DNA of 64,000 nt, taken from positions 2,545,001 through 2,609,000 of the forward strand of contig CAUJGJ010000332.1 of the NCBI GenBank assembly GCA_963170055.1, read 5' to 3'. Origin of the DNA: Halisarca cf. caerulea. Lineage: Eukaryota > Porifera > Demospongiae > Chondrillida > Halisarcidae. The notes under the pieces were generated by a model that saw only the letters and a list, made by a program, of their open reading frames with translations, did no database searches and was not told the origin of the DNA. Numbering within the stretch: the stretch's first letter is position 1; each line of letters starts with the position of its first letter. Below, in pieces: positions 56,101-64,000 of this stretch. The position numbers and the translations under genes were made by a program.

Positions 56101-58494
56101 TAAGGGGTTTGCAGCAGAAGTGTGTAAAGTAATCTCTGGAAGTGGATCACTTAATTGTGTGAAATTCATCCTTTCCAAAAGTTGCAAGGTATTATTTGAG
56201 TGTGACCATAAAACCGTATGTCAGGAAATTTTCACAGCTAATAAATTTTATGGTTTTCACGGTTTGAAAGGATTTGTGAAATTATTCATCTCAAAATGAT
56301 AAAAAGTGGCTGTGTATGGCGTCGTGTTCTGATTTCTCTCATAGGATTTGTTTGCATGCAAGGATTAGTCATACAATGTACTGTGCTTAGATTCTTAGTG
56401 TGTCCTTTCTTGGGTTCGCTTTACCAAGCTTAAGGGACGTTGCTACATATGTATCTTCACCAATAGTCTTCAAGCTTCCACGATGTTCATGAAGACCAAG
56501 AACCGCTGAGATGACTACCGTTCACCTGCTATATCTTGCTGGTTCACTCTTGACAGATCATGTAGGATGAATGAACTAAAATACAATTTCGTTCATTAGG
56601 AGAAGCAAATGCTTGGAAGACAAGAGAGGACCTTTTGTTGCACAATCTGCAGCTAGAGACTGCAAACTCTTTTATCCATGAAAATTTTCGATCCCCCAAA
56701 ATGAGGCTATAGCCACGAAATTTTTTGTACCGTTAAAATCTCCTGACGTATTGTAGTTGGATAGTAGTATACAATATAGATGTGTAATTATGTGTTGTAT
56801 GGGATTTGACTGTGTCATTCAATGCTGTACTGACTTGGACTGCAGTACACAGATGAATACCCATTAATTCCGTTTATTATTGCTTATGCATCACTATACT
56901 ACCTTCTTTTTTCAAATTATATAGAATTGTATAGGCTTCCAAATGGAAGTTCAGAATCTATGACTTATTCTAAGGCTTGGCATAATTTATAGCCAATAAT
57001 TGGGTTTTATTGTTACAGTTTTGATTGTAATTGTCAGTGGAACTAGATGCAACAAATAATGTTACGGTAGTATGTAGTCAAGATCAATAAGTTTATGTAG
57101 GCATGGGATACTCCAAGATACTTTCATTGTCCTAATGTTCTAATAGATGTCTGATACAGAAATTCAAGGGGTAGTTTCTGCCATTGTAAGTGGATTGATA
57201 GGAGCAACCCAAACATCAAGTTCTGTAAGTAAAGCAGTGGGTCCACCTCTTGAGGTGAGTCAATTTTTGTACTTCTGCAATTACTTTAGCGTGCATTATG
57301 TAAGTTGAGTGTGATAGCAGAATGCATTCTCACATACATAACTGCTGAGTGTTTAATTTGAAGCTTTCCACTTTAATTCATGTATTTTAATGTATGCATG
57401 TTACCATTAGAATGTTGCCATTCATATTTTGAGCTGTGATTGTATAGAGTATGCAATGATTGGGTAACCATTAATTTTCCTAAGATACAGTATTTTGTAT
57501 TTGTATTGTTACTGTAAAAGTAACTGTATTGTTATCCCTTTAACAGTAGCTTCAGAATCTTGTCACACAGATAGTTGAATTATAACTTGTCTTGTAAATT
57601 CACTTAATAGAAAAATACTGCTTGCAAAGCAAAGATGGTGGAGGTACTTCACTCATGTACCAGGAGGGTGAGTGTGCATGGGACTAGGTTTAACCTTTGC
57701 TGTAATCAGTCGCTACTAGTACTAAGTCTCATATACAATGCAACTTTTGCCCTACTCATATCAGTTGGTTGAAAGAAAAATAAGTCTTGTCTCAGTAATA
57801 ATCTATCTGCATGTACACCCTCACTACAAGCAAATTATTTCAGGTCCTTCGTACGTATAGGCAGGGAGGGTTAAGTTTTTACATTTTGCTATAATTACAA
57901 TTTATCCCTAAACTTTATTCTACATATATTTACTATAGATAGAACCCTGGTAGCTTTAAAGCAGATGTTTTTTTGACTTAATAAAGTGTAATTGTCAGTG
58001 AGTATTAGTTTGAATGTCTTGGCTTTGATATTGTCTGTCACAGTACAGTATAGAGCATTAATAATTGCAATTTTTACTTATTGCAATAGACAACAATCTT
58101 ATTGAAATTACTTGGAAGTAAACTTAAAGACTGTCAATACCTTAGTCACCCTTTTGTTAAAACATTGCCATTCTTTGCACCATGCACATTTGTAATCTGC
58201 AATAATGCTTGGTGCTGCTGTGATCAGCATTGCAGTGTGACAAAGAAGAGCTTTTCATACTTTGTGAAGTGTATGCATGGAAGTAGTTTCATGGTCCTTG
58301 CTGTACTATATATCATTGCCTTTCACTATTTTTGCAACAATAGGAAACCTTTTTACAATGCTGTACGGGAGGGGACGAGTATAAATTTGTTGCTCCTATT
58401 GTACAAGCTGTCCTGAAGGGTCTGCCATCATACAATAAGCAACAAACTGTGATGATTCGCTGTGTGACCTGTTATAACCAAGAATCAATAAATG
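41175..58494 (+). CDS. NLR-like receptor: death-fold-like N-terminus, NACHT, LRR (3' end not found)
   Basis: Exons: 41175-41504, 42588-42656, 47996-48058, 51045-52754, 53211-53414, 56084-56188, 57147-57254, 57611-57667, 58090-58191, 58344-58494. All internal junctions are phase 0; the last visible donor is phase 1, so more exons may follow. Exon 1 encodes an alpha-helical segment resembling a CARD/death fold (family uncertain). The 1710-nt exon is a NACHT: P-loop GAPGCGKST (about residues 250-258), Walker B ILFILDGYDELD (about 326-337), sensor VIVTTRP, then a winged-helix region. LRRs begin at LQHLDLS and continue across the next junction with 29-residue spacing, which supports that donor at 52755. 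The last exons have no recognised domain. Family knowledge: intracellular sensor that oligomerises on ligand binding. An in-frame ATG at 41112 exists, but a CAG acceptor near 41151 suggests leader sequence. Confidence 0.85.
44652..45759. mobile_element. MITE with CAGGGGCATAACTAG ends, carrying a nested MITE
   Basis: Left CAGGGGCATAACTAG and right CTAGTTATGCCCCTG are perfect 15-bp inverted repeats. No convincing target duplication. Interior is interrupted by the element at 44790-45488. It lies in an NLR intron. Confidence 0.8.
44790..45488. mobile_element. Nested 699-bp MITE, Tc1/mariner-like (CAGT ends, TA duplication)
   Basis: Ends CAGTACGAGTCATAGAAAAC and its near-perfect inverse (GACTTGTACTG at the right), flanked by TA. 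The interior has repeated CGCTAACCG / CGGTTAACG phrases and is relatively GC-rich. Short open frames inside (44927-45211) have no recognised domain. Confidence 0.85.
46649..46823. mobile_element. AACCTC-family MITE
   Basis: CAGTAGAATCTTGTTAAG and CTTAATGAGGTTCCACTG, flanked by TA. Core CTGTACATGTATTAGTA as in the copies at 34924 and 40897. In an NLR intron. Confidence 0.85.
47343..47435. repeat. Small imperfect palindrome around CCTCC/GGAGG
   Basis: CTACATGCCTCCGAGGGAGG and the downstream GATACCTCC...GAGGTGTGTAG are related as inverted arms over about 90 bp. Probably a short foldback; family unknown. Confidence 0.45.
48955..49290. mobile_element. MITE with GGGATGAAACTTTC inverted ends
   Basis: Left TACAAACTTTCACGGGATGA and right TCATCCCATGTAAGTTTGTA form inverted ends of about 35 bp including GGGATGAAACTTTC/GAAAGTTTCATCCC. 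Interior phrases (GATGGCCATTTTGGTCATTG, CGGATGAAAGCCA) recur at 61920-62215. Noncoding, in an NLR intron. Confidence 0.82.
50147..50978. mobile_element. CAGGG-ended element with GTTAA target duplication and G/C tracts
   Basis: CAGGGCTGCAT at the left and ATGCAGCCCTG at the right, flanked on both sides by GTTAA (50142-50146, 50979-50983). Just inside the left end are a G-run (50160-50173) and a C-run (50189-50202). It contains the TATATAAG module and a nested AACCTC MITE (50559-50730). It sits in the intron immediately upstream of the NACHT exon. Confidence 0.83.
50559..50730. mobile_element. AACCTC-family MITE nested in the CAGGG element
   Basis: TGTGAAACCTCTCTAATCC at the left and GGATTACAGAGATTTCATTG at the right. 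The interior repeats TTGGATTAG. Ends are more decayed than in other copies. Confidence 0.65.
52971..53155. mobile_element. AACCTC-family MITE
   Basis: CAGTCAAACCTCTTTGC at the left and TATAGAGGTTAGACCG at the right, in the intron between the NACHT exon and the next LRR exon. Confidence 0.7.
53635..53915 (+). repeat. Dispersed repeat, copy 1 of a direct pair in the NLR gene
   Basis: About 280 bp closely related to 58598-58865 in the same orientation. Shared phrases: ACACCTAAACTATGC, GATTCCCAAATTCCAT, AATACGAGGGT, ATTCTTTGGCCT. No coding frame. Confidence 0.85.
53990..55330 (-). mobile_element. Ty3/gypsy relic: gag zinc knuckle joined to integrase, RT deleted
   Basis: The minus strand has a CCHC knuckle (CHKCKKKGHYSSQC, about 54610-54655) in a decayed gag/protease region. 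Soon after comes an integrase core with VSDNGPQYSSKEM and PHYPQSKGMAERAVK (54118-54384), then a frameshift. Between them RT and RNase H are absent, so an internal deletion has joined the ends. Stops and frameshifts are present, and no LTRs were seen. Different lineage from the intact element at 8672-14480, judging by the integrase residues. Confidence 0.8.
55331..56083. other. NLR intron sequence
   Basis: No exon or RNA gene recognised between the Ty3 relic and the exon at 56084. Confidence 0.5.
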
Positions 58495-58496
58495 GT

Positions 58497-58504
58497 ATGT
58501 GTGT

Positions 58505-58562
<58 letters not shown>
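58497..58562. repeat. GT microsatellite
   Basis: About 30 GT units with ATs near the start, beginning directly at the donor of the last recognised NLR exon (donor GT at 58495). Confidence 0.96.
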
Positions 58563-58564
<2 letters not shown>

Positions 58565-58597
58565 TGTTTGCACATATTCAAAAATATATGTGCCATG

Positions 58598-58865
58598 ACA
58601 CCTAAACTATGCTCAAAGTGGCAATTTTGCACCCACAGCTACACAAAATAGTTAATTTTCGGTTAAACCGAGAAGATTCCCAAATTCCATTCATACGATC
58701 TGAAATACGAGGGTAAGCTACAAGTTTGTGTCCAAATACACTTGCTATGTTGTTTAACTCGATAAAACATCAAAGTATGCTGAACGGAAAGAGCTTCATT
58801 TCTGCTGCAGTGAATGACTTTTTGATTTATTCTTTGGCCTGCACAGGTTTAATAATTAACTCAGT
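58598..58865 (+). repeat. Dispersed repeat, copy 2 of a direct pair
   Basis: Partner of 53635-53915, with about 80 percent identity by eye. Same orientation, about 5 kb apart. Confidence 0.85.
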
Positions 58866-60084
58866 AAGATGAATAGAGTAGTGGCACTGTTATCGTTCAG
58901 TAACATCGATATAACAGCTCAAGTTTTTGTGAAAATTGTGTGGGCGGACCGACCCGCCACCTTAATGCACAGAAGGGTTTCCTGGTTTTAGAAGGAATTT
59001 TGTAGCTCCTCACCAACATTTCCACTATTTGGCACAACTTATCCGAGATAGCATCCCAAGAACATATTACTTTGTTTCATGCACCCTTACCTACAACAAA
59101 TGGTAGTCTTCTCCAGCAAATTTAAAGGGGAACTGACACCAAAAAACAAGTTGTGCTCAAAATGTAGGGATATATGCAAAAAAAAAAGTATCTTGGGTGA
59201 TTATCTTTTTCCTATTTGTCGCTTAATTAAGGAGTTTTTCTAGCTCAAAGAGTCAAAGAAGGCCCTGTAACGTCACCATTTCGAGCACCGTGTTTTCTTT
59301 GCCGACAACGTCACATGACACAATTGGTAGCATCCTACCTTTCGTGAAGTATGGCGCTCACTGTCGAATTTAACCAAAACTATGTTGTATTTTGGTTGTG
59401 AGAGCAGAATTCGAAGTAGCGGATTTCACCCAGTAGAACTTTCGATTAGTTCCCAGTGAACTATTAATTTCAAAACAATTCAAATGGTAGCGAGCCAATC
59501 TAAAGCTCAAAAACGTGCACTTTGTCTAATGCCGCTCATGAGTACCCTCCAATTGCCTCCTACCTCCCTGTTTGGCTACTCAGAAGGACTTCTTCAAGGT
59601 ATTCTTAAGTGGACGACTAGTTTAAGTAGCCATTCCAACAATATTTTTATTGCTTTGTTGTACAACCAGTGAATAACATCCCTCAGAAAGAGAATTGCAG
59701 CAAAATGCAAAGTTAAACCATAGACAGTCGTCACGGTCGATTCGTCGTTAAGTGGAGATGGCACAGATTGCTTAAGTAGTTTTAAAGGCAATCTGTACCA
59801 TTTTCCTTTCAGTGGAATACACAAACAATTTTAAGAACTGAACATTCGTATCTTATGCAATGTGAACACAGTATGACAGTAAAAGCAGACATAATTGCTT
59901 TCCAAGTCTTGAGTGAGTTCTTGAAGTAAACAGCCTGAATTACTAGACAGTCTGGTGTACTTAAGCTATGTGATGAGCGTTTAAACTGAGGCAGTAGTAT
60001 GACTATGCATTAAACTAGGTGATATAGGTTCAAAACCTACTTCAACCATACATACCAAAGCTTGATTACTTGATTACTTGATGA
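58866..60084. other. No gene recognised
   Basis: Open frames of 62-76 codons on both strands have no recognisable domain. The phrase AAAGGGGAACTGACACC at 59126 looks like the end of a transposable element, but a partner end was not found. Further NLR exons could lie here, but none could be supported. Confidence 0.45.
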
Positions 60085-61367
60085 TTACGCTTTGGTATTA
60101 AGTTTTACAACTTCTCTGACAATGTTCATGCTGTTTCGTAACAGCACATTCTGTCTCCCAGCATCTTGCAGGCAAAGATTGAGTGAGTGTGCCAAACAGT
60201 GCACTGAAAGTGCAGCAGGTGCTTCCTTTTTTATGATGGTAGCCAAGCCTTTCCTTTTTCCTTGCATGTTGGCTGCTCCATCATAGGCTTGTCCCCTGCA
60301 AAGTGAGAGGGGGAGGCCACACCGCATTAGAATATCCTTCACTACAGTGGCTAGAGTTGCTGTAGTCGTGTCAGGTAGGGAGTATAGCCCAATAGAATCT
60401 TCACTGACCTCATAGGCATCATTAACATATCTGAGGGAGGGGTTGCACTGCTCTTTTCCTGACACATTGCTGGCTTCATCCACTATTAAGGAATATACCA
60501 ATTGGGCTTGATAGCTTCATTTGCTCTAGAAGCTTCCTCAATACATTCTGGCCCATCAATATGATTAACTCATTAACAATATCATGAGACTGATATTGTC
60601 TTTCTTTGAGCCAATCTTGAATGATTTTGTTGTCGTTTGACCAGGATACAAGCAACTGGTTTAAATTCCCTTCATCATCTGTGTGGCCTCTCAAAGGTAT
60701 TCCTTGCTGCAAAAGAAATTTCATGGCTTCTAGCTGCTTAATAAGACCAGACCTTCGTGCTAACAATTCTAGTACTCAGTAGTGTTTGAATGGATGATGC
60801 GCTTTGGCGTGAGTGCCACTTCATCAATTTACTGCTTCTCTATGTAAAGCAGATTTCTCATGTGTTTGAAACTTCTCCAATGCTTTCTTGTAGTTATCAA
60901 ATCTATTTAATGAAAATGCATCTTCACCTTTTGTGGTCATTGAACATGGGTTATGCTTGGCTGCATGCCTGCAATAAAACCAAAATTCCTTCCTTAATGC
61001 CAAGTGTGACCCATGCGTATATATCATACCAGGCAGTGAGAAATTTACGGTCCTTACGAACAAAAGAGGACAGGGTATCGGCATCCCTTGATTGGAAGGC
61101 CTGACTACCAGAACAACAAACCTCTTCACATTCTGTCATACAGTTGGCATCTTGTAGAAAAGAGCTAGAAGAGACATCCTCTGTAGTCGACTGGAGAGAA
61201 GTGGCAGCTTGCTGTGGATTATCATCAGGTTCTTCTTCACTGTCACTATCGTGTTGCAATTGGCCTTCTTCTTCCAACAAAGGTGGTCCAACATCTATAT
61301 CAATAGAGTTCCTCTTATTACTGCTCCATATATGAAGTAAACTTGTCTGTCGCTTTCTGGAGTCCAT
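60085..61367 (-). pseudogene. Broken hAT-like transposase (TTF zinc finger / DUF4371, ZMYM1-like)
   Basis: Successive minus-strand frames encode one protein in order: a start at 61367 with an acidic linker and RKDRKFLTAWYDIYAW; a TTF-type segment with EFWFYCRHA and GEDAFSLNRFDNYKKALEKF (60824-61129); a DUF4371-type segment with GIPLRGHTDDEGN and ILMGQNVLRKLLE (60476-60766); then YSLIVDEASNVSGKEQ and CRGQAYDGAANMQGKRKG with VHCLAHSLNL (60085-60501), typical of the hAT-like RNase H fold. At least two frameshifts separate the pieces, and the C-terminal dimerisation region is missing. So it is a truncated relic, not a working transposase. Confidence 0.82.
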
Positions 61368-61699
61368 GATTCGAATCTAACTGTTAATCAGCCTAATCGA
61401 AAACATTAGAGCAAAAACTGGACGAACATAGTCTCGCGTCGCCAGCCCCTTTTCCTATTCGCCTCGATCCTAGGACGATTAGGTGACGTCTATGTAAACC
61501 ACATGCCAGTGCAGTGATGTACGTAGGTAGGTGTATTATATGTTATGATATATAGGGATATAGAACAAGTAGGGTCTGGGAGTATGCTCCCTCAAAAAAA
61601 TTGAAATTCTTCCTTGGGGAAAAGAAAGAGTTTGCGTGTGTGGTGACCATACAAGTTGGAATTGTGAATGGGTACACTGCTGGACAATGTAGTCACATA

Positions 61700-61872
61700 C
61701 AGTGGAACCTCCGAATAAAGGACACTTTGGGGACAACATAAATTCAGCTGATCTGCTCTCTAGGTACAAAATGTATTGTAAAAATTACTGGCACTGTAAG
61801 TTATGTCCTTTGTAGAGAGGTGTATTATACTGTGCCATTGTTTGGGAGAGTCCACTATTGGAGGTTCCCATG
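61700..61872. mobile_element. AACCTC-family MITE
   Basis: CAGTGGAACCTCCGAATAAA with TA before it; the right end GGAGGTTCCCATGTAG is decayed. Interior has TCCTTTGTAGAGAGG. Confidence 0.7.
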
Positions 61873-61919
61873 TAGTTCTGCTCAACACACAGTTCACAAG
61901 AGCTTAACAATACTGTAGC

Positions 61920-62215
61920 TTAAATTTTTGTGGATGTAATGTTCACGAAGTGGGGAATTCTACAATATTATAGCAGTTTTTATTTTTGCAGATCCCCTTT
62001 TTAATCCTAACTTCATTTAGCCTTTCATTGATATAAACTTCGTCTGTTTGTGGATGAAAGCCATTAGGGAAAAGAGCAAAGGTGCTGCAGTGCTTCTTGA
62101 TGACCCCTATTCTTCTGATGGCCATTTTGGTTGTTGCACAAGAGCTTTACCTTGATGGCTTCCAATCTGAAAAAAACGCAAAGTTTCATCCTGCGATAAA
62201 TTGAGTGCATATGGC
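61920..62215. mobile_element. Relative of the 48955-49290 MITE
   Basis: Shares GATGGCCATTTTGGT, GGATGAAAGCCATTA and AAGTTTCATCCTGCG with the copy at 48955-49290. Left end is decayed. Confidence 0.72.
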
Positions 62216-62324
62216 ATTGTGTGTGTGTATGAGGAAGTACAGTGTGTGTCTGAGTTATAACAGATGCTGTAGCGCTATTGTGTCATAAGGACATTTCTTC
62301 TTTGGCATTTGTTACAGTACATGG

Positions 62325-63080
62325 CAGGGTTTCATTTAGAAAAATGGGCAAGGGGGGGGGGGGCAAAACAATACTTACAAAAACATGGACGATAGCGCTC
62401 CTTCTAGAGGGGTAGAAGGGCATTTCGAATTTATACCCTCAGAGGTGCATTTTTAGACTCTTTTGTGGTTCTCAAGTGACATGATGAGATGACCAGATTT
62501 CTGGTGCTGCTCTCAGACTGACACTAAGTACCTACGTATAATATCAGGGTTCTATCTCGGATTAACTTTTTTGGGGAAGCTTCAGTATCACAGTTCATGT
62601 CTGCTGTGCAAGACATGCCGGTAGTTTCATGTGTACATACTTGGTATCCTAATGTCTATAAGAACACATGCAGTGCAGTGATGTAAGGATGTGCGGATAT
62701 GTACATAGTAGAGTCATAGGGATATATATAGCTAGGGGGTCTGGGGCATGGTCCCCCAGGGAAAATTTGAGTTTTTAGGTTATATAAGGTGGTATCTGAA
62801 GCCATTTTGGATCATTCAAGGTTGATTGTGGCACAGAATTACTCTTTGACCTTGAAGAGATTGTAGATATGTGGAACAGAAAGGTAGAAGAACAGCTGTT
62901 TAGGTTTTAAAACACTACATTCTCCTTTTATACTCCTTATTTGTGTTGAGTTCAGTTCTGTATTCAATTTTTCCTCTTTAACAAAAATAAGGCTAGCCTA
63001 ATTTCCAAGTGGGGTGAGACTCTGGCAAGGGGGGGCAATCCATTCCCCCCCCCCCCCCCCCCCCCCCAAATGAAACCCTG
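62325..63080. mobile_element. CAGGG-ended element with CATGG target duplication and G/C tracts
   Basis: CAGGGTTTCATTT at the left and AAATGAAACCCTG at the right, flanked by CATGG on both sides (62320-62324, 63081-63085). A G-run lies just inside the left end and a C-run of over 20 inside the right end. It carries the TATATAAG module (62700-62815) in opposite orientation to 50780. Same ends and duplication length as 50147-50978. Confidence 0.87.
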
Positions 63081-63338
63081 CATGGTTGTCAACTTTTGGT
63101 ATGTGCATAGTATTAATTCCCTGGTGATTGATTAACATAACTGATATTCCATTCATTATCCACAGCAAAAATTGACTAGCATGTTGGCATCCCTTTGCAC
63201 TACATTTCAGTGAGATAATTATGTCTAACGCCTTGAAACATGTTCTGAAGTAAACGTGAATATTCTGATTTAAACTCACCAAAAAATTAATGTTTTTGAC
63301 CAAAAACATGCAACCACAAACAACAAACAGTGACTTTT

Positions 63339-63417
63339 TCACAAATTTGTGATAATAATCAGCAGCCCAAATTGCTGAATCACAAATTTGTGAAAACTGA
63401 AAATCACAAATTTGTGA
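63339..63417. repeat. Three copies of a perfect 14-bp palindrome
   Basis: TCACAAATTTGTGA occurs at 63339-63352, 63380-63393 and 63404-63417. No gene context; regulatory role unknown. Confidence 0.85.
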
Positions 63418-63768
63418 AATCCTGTTTAAGTTTCCTAGTGATAGGGCAATAACCTGTGAATTATTATGCACTTGTAAGAAAACAAGCTAAAATGTAAAAT
63501 GTTGCTGGCCCAACATTTGCAAAGTTTTGATAACTTTCTTTTGGTTTTCAACATACCTCGCTAAAATCAAGGCTGTTTAATATAACAATATCCTTGTTTA
63601 CAACAATCCCTGCAGATTTGCTATGAAAACAGTATGAAAGTTAGCAATTTTGGCTACAAGCCAAATGAGAATTTTCACATTTACATCAGACGCTGTTTTG
63701 AGTTATTATGATATATTCTGTCGTGCAAGTTGTCAGAAAGAAAAACGCTCAATACGTCAGTATAAACA

Positions 63769-63940
63769 CAGTCAATACAAACCTCTCTATAGCAAGCTGC
63801 CTCTGGACCACTGAAACGGTTCACTACATCAGGGTTCATTTACAATACAGTAAATTAGCTAAGGTTTACATTCTAAGGTCTATGTTGGTTATATCAGGGA
63901 GTGGATTGTATCCAGGGTTCATTATAGAGAGGTATAACTG
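63769..63940. mobile_element. AACCTC-family MITE
   Basis: CAGTCAATACAAACCTCTCT at the left and TAGAGAGGTATAACTG at the right form inverted ends. Interior contains GGTTATATCAGGGAGTGG. Confidence 0.75.
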
Positions 63941-64000
63941 ACCTTATGTAGTGATTTGTATCGAGAATGTGTATATACATGATTCATTATAATGTAATGA

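Noticed and set aside
59955..60050. Possible tRNA gene (GGTTCAAAACC near 60028)
   Set aside because: No acceptable A box at the right distance and no cloverleaf pairing.
61431..61451. Terminal repeat of the hAT-like relic (TAGTCTCGCGTCGCCAG)
   Set aside because: The motif resembles the MITE end at 26205 but points away from the transposase relic, so it cannot be its right end.
62998..63471. 157-codon minus-strand open frame
   Set aside because: It runs through poly-G/C and the end of a MITE and has no domain; probably chance.

Overview
This is an AT-rich, intron-rich animal genome window with GT-AG introns, metazoan-type multidomain genes, abundant microsatellites and many small DNA transposons. 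The gene set (adhesion GPCR, NACHT-LRR receptor, two arsenite methyltransferases, M13 metallopeptidase) and the dense MITE content suggest an early-branching metazoan, most likely a sponge. That assignment is inference, not proof.

Layout. 1-2420: two degenerate non-LTR retrotransposon fragments in opposite orientation. 2807-16523 (+): a complete adhesion-type GPCR that splices in frame through 19 exons (942 codons). It is interrupted in introns by a ~1 kb foldback element and by an apparently intact, very young Ty3/gypsy LTR retrotransposon (8672-14480, minus strand). 16781-21162 and 21568-26125 (both minus): tandem arsenite methyltransferase (AS3MT-like) paralogues with identical internal exon lengths. 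One has lost a family catalytic cysteine. 27651-38396 (minus): a complete 19-exon neprilysin/M13 peptidase (772 residues). 38397-41174: intergenic, with a tandem CRE pair, a LINE fragment and MITEs. 41175-58494 (+): an NLR-like gene (alpha-helical death-fold-like N-terminus, NACHT, LRR), whose 3' end was not found. 59000-64000: transposon relics, including a broken hAT-like transposase (60085-61367).

Exon models were built by hand from splice consensus, reading-frame phase and family alignment. In the four closed models every junction is in phase and the total length is a multiple of three, which is strong internal support.

The host genes look unrelated in function: cell-surface signalling, arsenic methylation, ectopeptidase and intracellular innate sensing. 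The repeats carry much of the novelty. A CAGT-ended, TA-flanked AACCTC MITE family occurs at least 11 times. A CAGGG-ended family makes 5-bp target duplications. One minisatellite repeats a splice-donor-like sequence right after a real donor. The Ty3 element carries a well-formed -1 frameshift signal.
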